This document shows positions 53,484 to 62,591 of a stretch of 64,000 nt of DNA, in pieces. The stretch is from CAYJFQ01 sp964369955. Its GTDB lineage: Bacteria; Bacillota_I; Bacilli_A; Erysipelotrichales; Erysipelotrichaceae. The position numbers and the translations under genes are program-made. The notes beneath the pieces are model-generated. The model saw only the letters and a program-made list of their open reading frames with translations, had not been told where the DNA came from and searched no databases. How positions within the stretch are numbered: the stretch's first letter is position 1; every line of letters starts with the position of its first letter. The stretch is taken from the NCBI GenBank assembly GCA_964369955.1, contig CAYJFQ010000007.1, positions 14,276 to 78,275 on the forward strand, read 5' to 3'.

Positions 53484-53672
53484 AAAAAAACACTAGTAAA
53501 AAACTAGCGTCTCAATCTATTTACCTGAAAGATTCTCCGTTATCTTGGATTGCTTCTTCGGTGCCAAAGCTTTTTTGAGTGTTGTCCTTTCCCAATCCCC
53601 TTTACCTGAGCGGTTTCACGCATTACGCCTTCGGTGTTGTTGCCAATCTCTCTTGGGAAATTCAACCAACTT
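53484..53672 (-). promoter_or_regulatory. Tandem glycine riboswitch with terminator
   Basis: On the minus strand two successive aptamers are visible. The first (about 53672-53588) has ACACCGAAGGCG and CGCTCAGGTAAAGGGG; the second (about 53585-53509) has GGCACCGAAGAAGC and TCTTTCAGGTAAATAGA. These are the hallmarks of the cooperative glycine riboswitch. A terminator hairpin CGCTAGT/ACTAGTG with seven T residues (53509-53484) follows, immediately before the gcvT ribosome-binding site. Glycine should favour antitermination (ON switch) of gcvT-H-PA-PB. It lies between lpdA and gcvT. Confidence 0.93.
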
Positions 53673-53706
53673 ACATTTATAATTTTAAATTAATTAATTA
53701 TAATTA

Positions 53707-55062
53707 TCAATATTTTTTTGAAAAGCTTTTAGCCACATGTATCGCCTTATTATGACTTGATTCTAAAACTTCTAAGATACCTTCACTTAATGAAGGGTGT
53801 GGATAAATAAGTTTGCTTACTTCTGAAATATTTAATTCTTTACCAATCATTAAAGTAAAGAAACTTATTAATTCGCTTGCATTTAAACAAAATAATTCAG
53901 CTCCGATAACTTTATCTTCCACAATAATTACTTTAATATAACCACGATTTGTTGAATTAATAGTGTGAATTGAATTACCACCCATCATAAACTTACTTAT
54001 CTTATATTCCTGTTGTTTGAGAGTTAACTCCTCTTCACTGACTCCAACATAACTAACTTCGATGTCAGTATAGATACAACTTGGGATTAGGTTTAAATCC
54101 TTGATATCAGCACCACCGACTAAATGTTCTACAACATTCAACCCTTGGCTGCTAGCGCTATGTGCTAACATTGATTTTCCATTAACATCGCCTACTGCAT
54201 AGATATTGTCCTTTACTTTATAATTTTCATCTATCACTAAAAAATCACGCTCATTAGCTTGAAGCCCTTCAATTATACTACCTCTACGTCCAGTACATAC
54301 AATTACCTCATTAAAATTATGATCTTCTTCTTTAAGAGTTAAACAAATTCCTGATTCTATGTTTTTTAACTTTTCTACAAAGGCATTGCAAACTATTTTA
54401 ACACCAATGCTTTTAAGATAACTGCTAAGGTTGTTTCTTAAATCTTTTGGTGCGAAAGGAATTAAGTTTGGACTTGCCTCATAAATTGTCACTTCTTTAC
54501 CAAGATTAACAAAATAGTTAGCTAATTCTACCCCAATAATACCTCCTCCAATAATTGCTAGCGAATCGCCAGTTACTGGTTGTTTTAACACTTCATCACT
54601 TGTTAGGATTCTTGCTTCATTGATTCCTGGAATGTTTGGAAGCTTAACTTTTGAACCTGTTGCGATAATAATATTTTTTGTTGTTAAAATTTCGCCCGTT
54701 GAAAGTGTGACATTACCATCTTTTATACTTGCAGTGTCATTAACTACTTCAATATCATAACTTTTTAATAGACTATTAATACCCATAATATTTTTATTAA
54801 CAACTTCACTGCAACGTGAATATATTTTCTCTTGATTGGGGATAACTATATCTTGATTATTGTTTACTAAGTAATTTTTAACATCTCGATATTTTTTACC
54901 TTCTTTTAGTAAAAATTTAGTTGGTATACATCCAACATTTAGACAAGTGCCACCTAATTTATTTCTCTCAATTAGACAAACTTTTAGACCATACTGACTA
55001 GCTCGAATCGCGCTAACATAGCCCGCAGGTCCTCCACCAACCACAATTAAATCATATTTCAT
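53707..55062 (-). CDS. lpdA: Dihydrolipoyl dehydrogenase (L protein)
   Basis: The 451-residue flavoprotein has FAD motif VGGGPAGYVSAIRA, the redox disulfide LGGTCLNVGC (Cys40, Cys45), an NAD motif IIGGGIIGVELANYF and the C-terminal YPHPSLSE with catalytic His. It re-oxidises lipoyl-GcvH. AAGGGG precedes the ATG. It overlaps lplA by 11 bp and runs into the glycine riboswitch. Confidence 0.95.
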   Translation of the reverse strand: MKYDLIVVGGGPAGYVSAIRASQYGLKVCLIERNKLGGTCLNVGCIPTKFLLKEGKKYRDVKNYLVNNNQDIVIPNQEKIYSRCSEVVNKNIMGINSLLKSYDIEVVNDTASIKDGNVTLSTGEILTTKNIIIATGSKVKLPNIPGINEARILTSDEVLKQPVTGDSLAIIGGGIIGVELANYFVNLGKEVTIYEASPNLIPFAPKDLRNNLSSYLKSIGVKIVCNAFVEKLKNIESGICLTLKEEDHNFNEVIVCTGRRGSIIEGLQANERDFLVIDENYKVKDNIYAVGDVNGKSMLAHSASSQGLNVVEHLVGGADIKDLNLIPSCIYTDIEVSYVGVSEEELTLKQQEYKISKFMMGGNSIHTINSTNRGYIKVIIVEDKVIGAELFCLNASELISFFTLMIGKELNISEVSKLIYPHPSLSEGILEVLESSHNKAIHVAKSFSKKY

Positions 55063-56011
55063 ATTTTTCCCCTTTTAATATTTCCTCAATAAATCTAGAC
55101 TCAATAATTCCTTGTAATCTTTTGGTTAATTCTGCTTTATCTAAAGGACTATCTTTTAAAGCTATAGTTAATTTTTTTACAATATCTTTATCTAGCGTAT
55201 CACTATAAATTACTACTTCAGTTATTACCCCCTCATTGAGTTGATACAATACTTTGTAGTATTCACTATTAAATAAGCCCTCAGCTTTATAGTTATAGCT
55301 AATTACATCTCCTAAACGATATCTTTTGCTTGCATATAAATCATAAGTTTCAAGTCTTAATTCTGTAGTTGGATAACTTTTTAATTGACAATTGTAGATT
55401 TCATTAAATGACTCAATTAACTTATCCTTAATAATGTCAACATCTACTTCAATTAAACTCTTTAAATTAATCACTCTACTAACCACTGAGGTTATCTTGT
55501 GTTTGTTCACCTTATAAGGATTACTTAACAGGTATTTATTTAATTCTTGAAAGTTAACATCAATTAATATTGTGCCATGATGAAGACTATGTGTTCTTTT
55601 TTCAAGAAAGGCATTACCTGAGAATTTACTGTTGTTGATAGTTATATCATTGCGTCCGCTAATTACCGGATCAAGTCCTAACTTCTTTAAACTTTCAACA
55701 ATTACTGTAAGTTGTTTATTTACATCATATATTTTGTTATCCATGATGAAGGAGTAATTAAGATTGCCTAAATCTTGGTAAACTGCTCCTCCTCCGCTAC
55801 TTCTTCGTGCCAAGGTTCCACCCTCTTCAGTTAAAGTATGATAGTTACACTCTGCTAGTGCTTCTTGGTTTTTTCCTATAACTACTGTTTTTCTATTTTG
55901 CCAAAGAAAAAAGATTGAGTGATTTTCGTCTATGTTATTTAAAAGCTCTTCTTCTAATCCTAAATTATAGAAAGGGTCATAACTTTCTGAAATGATTAAA
56001 AAATATTCCAT
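55052..56011 (-). CDS. lplA: Lipoate-protein ligase A
   Basis: From the ATG at 56011 the product is about 319 residues: ARRSSGGGAVYQDLGNLNYS, SGRNDITINNSKFSGNAF and LHHGTILIDVNF match LplA, with a C-terminal accessory domain present. It activates scavenged lipoate with ATP and attaches it to GcvH. No lipB or lipA is seen, so salvage is the visible route. A TATGAT ends 6 nt before the ATG and no Shine-Dalgarno is visible, suggesting a leaderless mRNA. An in-frame GTG at 56026 would lie within the promoter. Confidence 0.93.
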   Translation of the reverse strand: MEYFLIISESYDPFYNLGLEEELLNNIDENHSIFFLWQNRKTVVIGKNQEALAECNYHTLTEEGGTLARRSSGGGAVYQDLGNLNYSFIMDNKIYDVNKQLTVIVESLKKLGLDPVISGRNDITINNSKFSGNAFLEKRTHSLHHGTILIDVNFQELNKYLLSNPYKVNKHKITSVVSRVINLKSLIEVDVDIIKDKLIESFNEIYNCQLKSYPTTELRLETYDLYASKRYRLGDVISYNYKAEGLFNSEYYKVLYQLNEGVITEVVIYSDTLDKDIVKKLTIALKDSPLDKAELTKRLQGIIESRFIEEILKGEKYEI

Positions 56012-56017
56012 AAATAC

Positions 56018-56023
56018 ATCATA
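56018..56023 (-). promoter_or_regulatory. -10 element for a probably leaderless lplA mRNA
   Basis: TATGAT (56023-56018) ends 6 nt before the lplA ATG. A TTGATA lies 19 bp upstream, a long spacer, so the -35 is uncertain. Confidence 0.45.
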
Positions 56024-56045
56024 CACTAATTAGTTACTAATTTAT

Positions 56046-56078
56046 CAAAAAAAGCTATGTAATTTCTTACATAACTTT
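56046..56078 (-). terminator. Intrinsic terminator of the ATPase-FtsX operon
   Basis: AGTTATGTAA/TTACATAGCT hairpin with a GAAA loop (one G-U pair), followed on the minus strand by seven T residues, just after the stop at 56082. Confidence 0.88.
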
Positions 56079-56081
56079 TAA

Positions 56082-58511
56082 CTAAATATCTGTTCTTGAA
56101 AGAATTGCAGCTGGTTTCTTTCTCATTACTCCATAGACTGGAAGTAATCCAAAGACAACATTGAAGAAGACAATAGTTGTTAAACTAGCGGCTAAGATTG
56201 TCCAATTAACTAAGAAATCTTCACCAATAAATGGTACATTAACCACTCCTGATAAAGTGTAATACATAAATAGGCATCCCGGAATACTTGCGATGATTGT
56301 AATCGCAAAGATCTCACCTAAGAACATCTTATAAATTTCTTTTTTCTTTAAACCAATAGCGCGATACACTCCAACTTCTTTAATTCTTGAAAGGAATGAT
56401 GCTCTAATGATTAATAGAATTTCGATCAAGGAGATAGCCATTGTTATACCCGCAAAGATTAGGCCACTATTAATTTTACCTTCTTGTTGTTTAAGGAATT
56501 TTTCTTTTGCTTGTGAATATGAGTCAACCGCATTAAATCCGCTCCCTAAAAAGAATTCAAGGGTTGTTGCTTTATCTTCTCCGATTACTGAGAATTCTCG
56601 TGATTCAGCCACTAAATTATATTTTGCAGTATTACTACTAATATAGTAACGGTCTTTTGCTGTTGAGGAAGAGTAATAACCTACTACTTTTAGTTTTCTT
56701 CCATTAACTCTAACATCAATATGGCTGTTTAGTTTCATATCTTCACGATAATCATAATGCACCATTACTTCATATGAATTTTTTGGTAAACGACCTTTTT
56801 TAACTGAAATGTTTGGATAGAAAGTATAGTCTCTAAAATCGACACCTTGTTGATCTATTCCGCCATTATACATCATATCTTGGTTCATGCTATTGATGAC
56901 AATAGGAATTAACATATCTTCAGCAGCATAAATACTAGGGCTACCTGTATCCACAACTCCAGTAATTGTGAATGTGCCAGGAATTTTATCTAATGACAAT
57001 TCTTGTCCAATGAAGCGTTCATCATTATATAGTCCAAATTGTGTTCCCATACCATACATGTCAAAGTTTTCTATAGCTTTAACATCAATAACAAGTCCTC
57101 GATTATCTTCTGGCATTGTTCCATGAATTAATTGATCAGCTGTAATTAACTCAGTTGATGCCAGTGACCCTTCTAACAATATATAATTATCATTAAGTTG
57201 ATAAAAATCATTTAAGACAACTTTGAAAGCAACGATAGAATTTCCAGGAAGAATATATTTGAACATGCCTGTCTCAATATAGTCGTTATAGTCTGCTGGG
57301 TCCATTTCTGGAACTTCTAAATTAATGTACTCTTGATTTTTACTGGTAAACTCAGAGTCATCAAAATCATTAACTCCAGCAATATTACTAAAACTATAAG
57401 TGATAAACATTCCAGAAACTACAAAACCAATTAATAATAGTTTTTTGGCTAAAGTGTAGTTAAACACTTTTTTAAAACCAAATAATATTAAAGTAAAAAT
57501 ATTGAAGATTGATTTATATCTAAGTTTATATTTCTTCTGAACTACCGATTCCATATCAAATGGATTATCGTTGTTATCATTTTTAGTAATCGCATGATAG
57601 TGGTCATTAACTAATTCGATTACTGAATTTTTATTAACAGATTCAGCTTTTCTCTTGTCATTAGTCTGTAGGTAGACATTTCCTTTTCTAACAACAATTG
57701 TTAAATCAACTGGTTGGTCACTATCTGAGAAATATTTGACATTAACATCACCAAAGGCAATACTCTTTTTAGTCGGCATATCTTGAAGGTAGATTTTTTG
57801 GTCAATTCGATAATCTAATTCATTTTGATGATCATTAAGATAGTCTTTTTCAACACTTCCATCTTTTAGTTCGATAATTCTATCAGCATAGAAATAAGCT
57901 AATTCCTTTTCATGAGTTACTAAAATAACTAATTTTTCTTTAGATATTTCTTTAATGATATTCATGATCTCTAAAGTGTTTTTACTATCTAAGTTGCCTG
58001 TTGGCTCATCAGCAATGATTATTGAAGGGTTCTTAACGATTGCACGCGCAATCCCTACTCTTTGTCTTTCTCCGCCCGATAACATTGTCACAAGCCGTGT
58101 GCGATAACGATACAATCCTAAGCGATTAAGAACATAGTCTACGCGACGCTTTCTTTCTTTCGCGTCTTTTACTCCAATAGTTTTCAAAGATATCTCAACA
58201 TTTTGGAAGACTGTTTGATCTTCAATTAAGTTGTAATCTTGGAAGATATAACCAATATTTAAATTACGAATCTTATCGATACGATTATTGAAATGTTTTC
58301 CAAGTTTTTTACCATTAATATAAACTTTGCCCCTATTAGCCTTATCAAGACCGCCAATAACATTTAATAAAGTGGTCTTGCCGCACCCTGAAGGACCTAA
58401 TAAAGAAACAAGCCCTTTACTATCAAATTCAAGAGATGTTTTGTTAATTACATGAACTTGATTTCTTTTAAAACGATTAAAATATTTATCTAATTTAACT
58501 ATCTTGATCAT
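56082..58511 (-). CDS. ABC transporter, fused ATPase and FtsX-like permease (MacB-like)
   Basis: The 809-residue protein has an N-terminal ATPase (about 1-220) with GPSGCGKTT, LSGGERQRVGIARA and IIIADEPTGNLDS; a cytoplasmic linker of about 110 residues (220-335); one membrane segment (about 355-375); an external domain (about 380-680); and three C-terminal membrane segments. This is a MacB/LolCDE-type mechanotransmission layout with the ATPase in front. GGGAGG precedes the ATG, which overlaps the previous stop (TAATG). It probably pairs with the upstream gene. Extrusion or sensing of a peptide or lipid is plausible; the substrate is unknown. Confidence 0.85.
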   Translation of the reverse strand: MIKIVKLDKYFNRFKRNQVHVINKTSLEFDSKGLVSLLGPSGCGKTTLLNVIGGLDKANRGKVYINGKKLGKHFNNRIDKIRNLNIGYIFQDYNLIEDQTVFQNVEISLKTIGVKDAKERKRRVDYVLNRLGLYRYRTRLVTMLSGGERQRVGIARAIVKNPSIIIADEPTGNLDSKNTLEIMNIIKEISKEKLVILVTHEKELAYFYADRIIELKDGSVEKDYLNDHQNELDYRIDQKIYLQDMPTKKSIAFGDVNVKYFSDSDQPVDLTIVVRKGNVYLQTNDKRKAESVNKNSVIELVNDHYHAITKNDNNDNPFDMESVVQKKYKLRYKSIFNIFTLILFGFKKVFNYTLAKKLLLIGFVVSGMFITYSFSNIAGVNDFDDSEFTSKNQEYINLEVPEMDPADYNDYIETGMFKYILPGNSIVAFKVVLNDFYQLNDNYILLEGSLASTELITADQLIHGTMPEDNRGLVIDVKAIENFDMYGMGTQFGLYNDERFIGQELSLDKIPGTFTITGVVDTGSPSIYAAEDMLIPIVINSMNQDMMYNGGIDQQGVDFRDYTFYPNISVKKGRLPKNSYEVMVHYDYREDMKLNSHIDVRVNGRKLKVVGYYSSSTAKDRYYISSNTAKYNLVAESREFSVIGEDKATTLEFFLGSGFNAVDSYSQAKEKFLKQQEGKINSGLIFAGITMAISLIEILLIIRASFLSRIKEVGVYRAIGLKKKEIYKMFLGEIFAITIIASIPGCLFMYYTLSGVVNVPFIGEDFLVNWTILAASLTTIVFFNVVFGLLPVYGVMRKKPAAILSRTDI

Positions 58512-60727
58512 TACACTACCTCCCTATAAGTTTTCATGGCAGAATCTTTAAACAATTTAACAGCGATTCTATTGCCAATAAATAGAGATATAAGAACTAA
58601 GAATACATAAATAATTAGATAGTCTGTTGTAGTTAAGTTTTCAATTAAACTAATTAAAAATTCAACATTAATTAATCTTTCCTTCGCAAGTTGAAGAGCA
58701 CCTAACATCCCTGCAAAAGCTAAATTTGCGACAACAAATAATTCAATAATAATTAAGTTATTTACTAAGTATTTGCCACCACCTAAAATTCTAACTGTTG
58801 TATAGTAAATGTTACGAGATCGCATAATAATCCAAATAACAAAGTAACAAATCATTAATAATGCCAACACTACAAATGCAGTTATAGCCGTGGTAAAGAT
58901 TGTAAAGAAGACATTAAAACCAGAATCAAAATTATACTTTACATCTCTCATAGCCAATGGTATTAAATTTAAACTTTCTAATTCTGCTAAAACAAGATCA
59001 ACATTATCAATATCATCAACCATTACACTGATTTGATAGTTACCACGATCATATAAGGCTTTATAATCGCTACTATTGATAAAGAAAGCATTGTAATAGT
59101 CTCCATCTGAAGGCAATCCAAAATAACGAGCTACATCTTTCTGTTTTATAACTTTACTGATAGTTCCTTTATAATCATCTTTATAATAAATATTTGAAAT
59201 GTAAGATTTAATACTTGTTCCTACACAATCAAAATTCTTACAATAGCCTTCCATGTCACTTCCAACATACACTTTCCCTTTAGGGACCTTGCTGCTTGAG
59301 ATAATATTTGAATAGCCATAGTTACCTTGAGCTTCAAATCTATGCCCACTTAAATAAGTAACAGTTGTACTTTTTGAACGATGTAACAAGCCTTGCAACT
59401 TAGTAAGTGTCGATTCAGGAACATATATATAACTATTATTACTTAAGTTAGGAGCATAGCCTACAACTGTATATTGGGTAGTTAAAGCATTTTCCCCAAA
59501 TTCCCAAGTATCAATTTTAGTAGTTGAATCTAAAAATTCGTCAGCATTCTCTAAGAAATAACTTTCCCATATTCCAATTGAGATTACTATTTCTTTATCA
59601 TTTTCAGGCATACGCCCAACTAATGTATCTTGATCAACAAAATTTGAGATAGGACTTAAATATCCAGAAAAATAATAATCATTAAAATTTAAGTTTCCTT
59701 GTGTATCTAAAAGAAAATCATCCTTAACAATTGATTTAACACCTTCTAAGCTCTCGATAGCTAAATAATCTTCATCAGTAAACTCAAGATTATCACTACG
59801 CTTAACAACGATGCGATCATCCTCTGTGTAACCAAAATAATAATTGTAACCCATATTTACTAAATTATTATTTTGTTCTTTATAACTACTGTATTGTGAC
59901 ATCACTCCACTTGTGATAACTGCAAATACCGTTAATAATAAAATTAATTTAGCAGGTAAATTAAAAGTGTTTCTAATTGCCAATCTTATTGTATTGAATA
60001 TACTGATATTTTTTGGCTTTTGAATTATCTCTTCTTCAACAATTGTACTTGGCTTGTATTCTATTTCTTCTAAAACTCCTCCATCTGCCATTACTATCTT
60101 CTTAGTAATGTATGGCTCTATTCTCTCAAAATTATGTGTTACGACAATAACTAGTTTATCTTTTGAGATTTCGCTTAAAAGTTGGATAATTTCTTTTGCA
60201 GATTTCTCGTCAAGATTTCCGGTAGGTTCATCAGCTAAAATAATAGGTACATCCATAGCTAAAACACGTGCGATTGCTACTCTTTGTTTTTGTCCTCCAG
60301 ACAACTTAGATACCTTAGTGTTTTTAAATTTTGTCAAACCAACAAATTCAATAATTTCTAAAATGCGTTTTTTAACATGTCTAGTTTTTTTGCCTCTTAA
60401 CAATAAAACTAGTTCAATATTTTTAAATACTGAATAACTGTTAACCAAGTTGAAAGACTGAAATATATTCCCGATATATTTCTTACGATAATTCTCAAGT
60501 TCAATATTTGAAAAGTAACTAGTCTCTTCATTGTTAACATACATTTCGCCTTCTTCATATGAATCCAAGCCGCTAATAACATTTAATAAAGTTGATTTTC
60601 CGCTCCCACTTTCTCCCGTTATTGCAATAAATTCACCTAAAGAAAACTCTAAATCTACATCACTAATGCCACTACTTATCATTCCTTTTTGATAGTAGTA
60701 TTTGGATACTCCGCTCAATTTAATCAT
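58511..60727 (-). CDS. ABC transporter, fused ATPase and FtsX-like permease, second subunit
   Basis: The 738-residue protein has an ATPase (about 1-220; TGESGSGKST, LSGGQKQRVAIAR, IILADEPTGNLDE), a short linker, a membrane segment (about 255-275), an external domain containing two Cys (GYCKNFDC) that could form a disulfide, and three C-terminal membrane segments. It is a diverged sibling of the next gene and is translationally coupled to it. No Shine-Dalgarno precedes the ATG; a perfect extended -10 (TGATATAAT) ends 6 nt before it, so the operon's mRNA is probably leaderless. Confidence 0.85.
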   Translation of the reverse strand: MIKLSGVSKYYYQKGMISSGISDVDLEFSLGEFIAITGESGSGKSTLLNVISGLDSYEEGEMYVNNEETSYFSNIELENYRKKYIGNIFQSFNLVNSYSVFKNIELVLLLRGKKTRHVKKRILEIIEFVGLTKFKNTKVSKLSGGQKQRVAIARVLAMDVPIILADEPTGNLDEKSAKEIIQLLSEISKDKLVIVVTHNFERIEPYITKKIVMADGGVLEEIEYKPSTIVEEEIIQKPKNISIFNTIRLAIRNTFNLPAKLILLLTVFAVITSGVMSQYSSYKEQNNNLVNMGYNYYFGYTEDDRIVVKRSDNLEFTDEDYLAIESLEGVKSIVKDDFLLDTQGNLNFNDYYFSGYLSPISNFVDQDTLVGRMPENDKEIVISIGIWESYFLENADEFLDSTTKIDTWEFGENALTTQYTVVGYAPNLSNNSYIYVPESTLTKLQGLLHRSKSTTVTYLSGHRFEAQGNYGYSNIISSSKVPKGKVYVGSDMEGYCKNFDCVGTSIKSYISNIYYKDDYKGTISKVIKQKDVARYFGLPSDGDYYNAFFINSSDYKALYDRGNYQISVMVDDIDNVDLVLAELESLNLIPLAMRDVKYNFDSGFNVFFTIFTTAITAFVVLALLMICYFVIWIIMRSRNIYYTTVRILGGGKYLVNNLIIIELFVVANLAFAGMLGALQLAKERLINVEFLISLIENLTTTDYLIIYVFLVLISLFIGNRIAVKLFKDSAMKTYREVV

Positions 60728-60733
60728 AAAATT

Positions 60734-60806
60734 ATTATATCACTAATAATAATGATTTTAAAATTTTCACCTAATTTATTTCAAAGATTAATTTGTATGT
60801 TAAGAT
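60734..60806. promoter_or_regulatory. Divergent leaderless-type promoters
   Basis: In the 85-bp gap, the minus-strand TATAAT (60739-60734, with upstream TG as extended -10) ends 6 nt before the ABC ATG at 60727. The plus-strand TAAGAT (60801-60806, with TG at 60798-60799) ends 6 nt before the phosphodiesterase ATG at 60813. Neither gene has a Shine-Dalgarno. Confidence 0.6.
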
Positions 60807-60812
60807 TAACTT

Positions 60813-61985
60813 ATGAAAAAACAAAAATTATTAGTGATATCACTTGACGCCTTAAGTACTAGTGATATCGAAATTCTGAGAAAAAATAAAGAAGTAGATA
60901 AAATCTTCAAGCAAGGATCGCTAGTTAAAGATGTCCACTCTCCTTTTATAACCAACACTTATCCAATTCATACAAGTGTGATAACTGGGAGATATCCTTG
61001 TGATCATGGAATTATTGATAATACTTATCTTGAATTTAATAATCCTAATCCTCAATGGCGTTGGTATTACAACTTAATTAAAACTGAGAGCATTGTTTCA
61101 CTTTCAAAAAAAGCTGGATATAAGGTTGGAACTATTTTTTGGCCAGTTATGGCAAGTGCGCCAGTTGACTACAATATCCCTGAAGTATTAGCTGGAGATC
61201 ATGAAAATCAATTAGTGGTTGTATTAAAAAATTCCACTAAATTATTTGCGTTAACCCAATTCTTAAAAAGTGGATTAGATGTTAAGGGAAGTAAACAACC
61301 AAATCTTGACAACTTTTCAATTAAGCCTGCTATGACACTAATTAAAAAGAAAGTAGATTTAGTACTTGTCCATTTTACAGATACGGATACACAAAAACAT
61401 ATCTACGGGATCAATTCCGAAGAAACTCTAAAATCATTGGATAGAATGTCTCAAAGAATTATTGATTTATTCAATCTTGCGAAGGATGATTATCAAATAA
61501 TTATAATGAGTGATCATTCACAACTGGATATCCAAGAAGTAATTGATCTAAATAAATTAGACTTACACCCTAATATTTGGTGGCATCAATGTGCAGGAAG
61601 TGCTTTTTTAACATCTAATCAAAAACTGACAGTTGAGGAAATCAAAAACATTGAAAAACAATTAAAAGCTAAGTCTTATTTTGAAAGAACATTAACGGAA
61701 GAGGAAATGACAACTTCTGGCTTCTCTTCACACTCAGACCTTGGAGTGACTCCAAAAATAGGATATGCCTTCTATAAAGAAGAATATGGACACATTGGAA
61801 ATCATGGGTACCCAACTGATTTACCAAACTATCAACCATTCTATTATGTCTATGGTGATACTATTAAAGAAAACCAACAATTAAGTGGTGGAACACTTCT
61901 TGACATCTTTCCTTTGATGACTAAGCTACTAAATTTAGAGGAAGTGGAAAGTCAAGGCAATTTAAAAACTGAACTATTTAAATAG
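60813..61985 (+). CDS. Alkaline-phosphatase-superfamily phosphodiesterase (NPP-like)
   Basis: The 390-residue protein has the type I phosphodiesterase/nucleotide pyrophosphatase layout: metal Asp in VISLDALS (Asp11-12 region), nucleophile Thr49 in FITNTYPIHTS, HFTDTDTQKH, IIMSDHSQ and GHIGNHGYP. No signal peptide is seen, so it probably acts in the cytoplasm. Substrates of such bacterial enzymes vary (nucleotide or phospho-lipid/sugar diesters). A hairpin terminator follows. Confidence 0.85.
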   Translation: MKKQKLLVISLDALSTSDIEILRKNKEVDKIFKQGSLVKDVHSPFITNTYPIHTSVITGRYPCDHGIIDNTYLEFNNPNPQWRWYYNLIKTESIVSLSKKAGYKVGTIFWPVMASAPVDYNIPEVLAGDHENQLVVVLKNSTKLFALTQFLKSGLDVKGSKQPNLDNFSIKPAMTLIKKKVDLVLVHFTDTDTQKHIYGINSEETLKSLDRMSQRIIDLFNLAKDDYQIIIMSDHSQLDIQEVIDLNKLDLHPNIWWHQCAGSAFLTSNQKLTVEEIKNIEKQLKAKSYFERTLTEEEMTTSGFSSHSDLGVTPKIGYAFYKEEYGHIGNHGYPTDLPNYQPFYYVYGDTIKENQQLSGGTLLDIFPLMTKLLNLEEVESQGNLKTELFK

Positions 61986-62010
61986 TGTACATATTATGTA
62001 CACTATTTTT
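61982..62010 (+). terminator. Intrinsic terminator of the phosphodiesterase
   Basis: AGTGTACAT/ATGTACACT hairpin with a 3-nt loop and then ATTTTT, starting within the last codons of the gene. Confidence 0.85.
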
Positions 62011-62050
62011 CCATACAAAAATAAAATGTATATTAAGTCAACATAGATTT

Positions 62051-62485
62051 TTATTTAACTTTCGTTGTTTTTTCAACAACGTTTTCTTCCGTAGTTGCTT
62101 GCCCATTTTCGTTTACTAGTTTTTCTGTTGCTAGTGCTGTCTTTTCATTTTTTGAGATTCTAAAGTAAACAATAATATTTAAAACAAGGCATATTATACT
62201 TACATAGAAATAAAGAAAAGAAAAGAAAATAGAAATCGCAAATATTATTATAGAGACAATTAATGCCCATTTTTCTTTAATCGCATATGCGACCCAGGTA
62301 AAGGTAACTCCAATTGTAATTAATACTAAAATTGGAAGAATCATTCCAGCTGCCAATATTCCAAATAGTACTTTAAAGAATCCTGTTTCTGCTAGTAATA
62401 TTGCAACATATAAAACCATTATAAATATATAAATAGATCCTACTATTGCCGAAATTAATAATAGAGTTTTTTCATTCTTTTGCAT
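62051..62485 (-). CDS. Hypothetical four-segment membrane protein
   Basis: The 144-residue protein has four membrane segments (about 7-30, 36-62, 72-90, 92-108) and a charged, Thr/Glu-rich C-terminal tail of about 35 residues (NENGQATTEENVVEKTTKVK at the end). AGGAG precedes the ATG. I recognise no family with certainty; the layout resembles small DUF4064-type proteins. It is convergent with the phosphodiesterase gene. Confidence 0.65.
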   Translation of the reverse strand: MQKNEKTLLLISAIVGSIYIFIMVLYVAILLAETGFFKVLFGILAAGMILPILVLITIGVTFTWVAYAIKEKWALIVSIIIFAISIFFSFLYFYVSIICLVLNIIVYFRISKNEKTALATEKLVNENGQATTEENVVEKTTKVK

Positions 62486-62591
62486 ACATAATATCTCCTA
62501 TACTTAAATTAAGGGTAATGCTCTAGTAGAGAAATGTCAAATTAATGAATACTGTTGCTATGGTATAATTTTATAAAAGTGAGGTTGTTTT

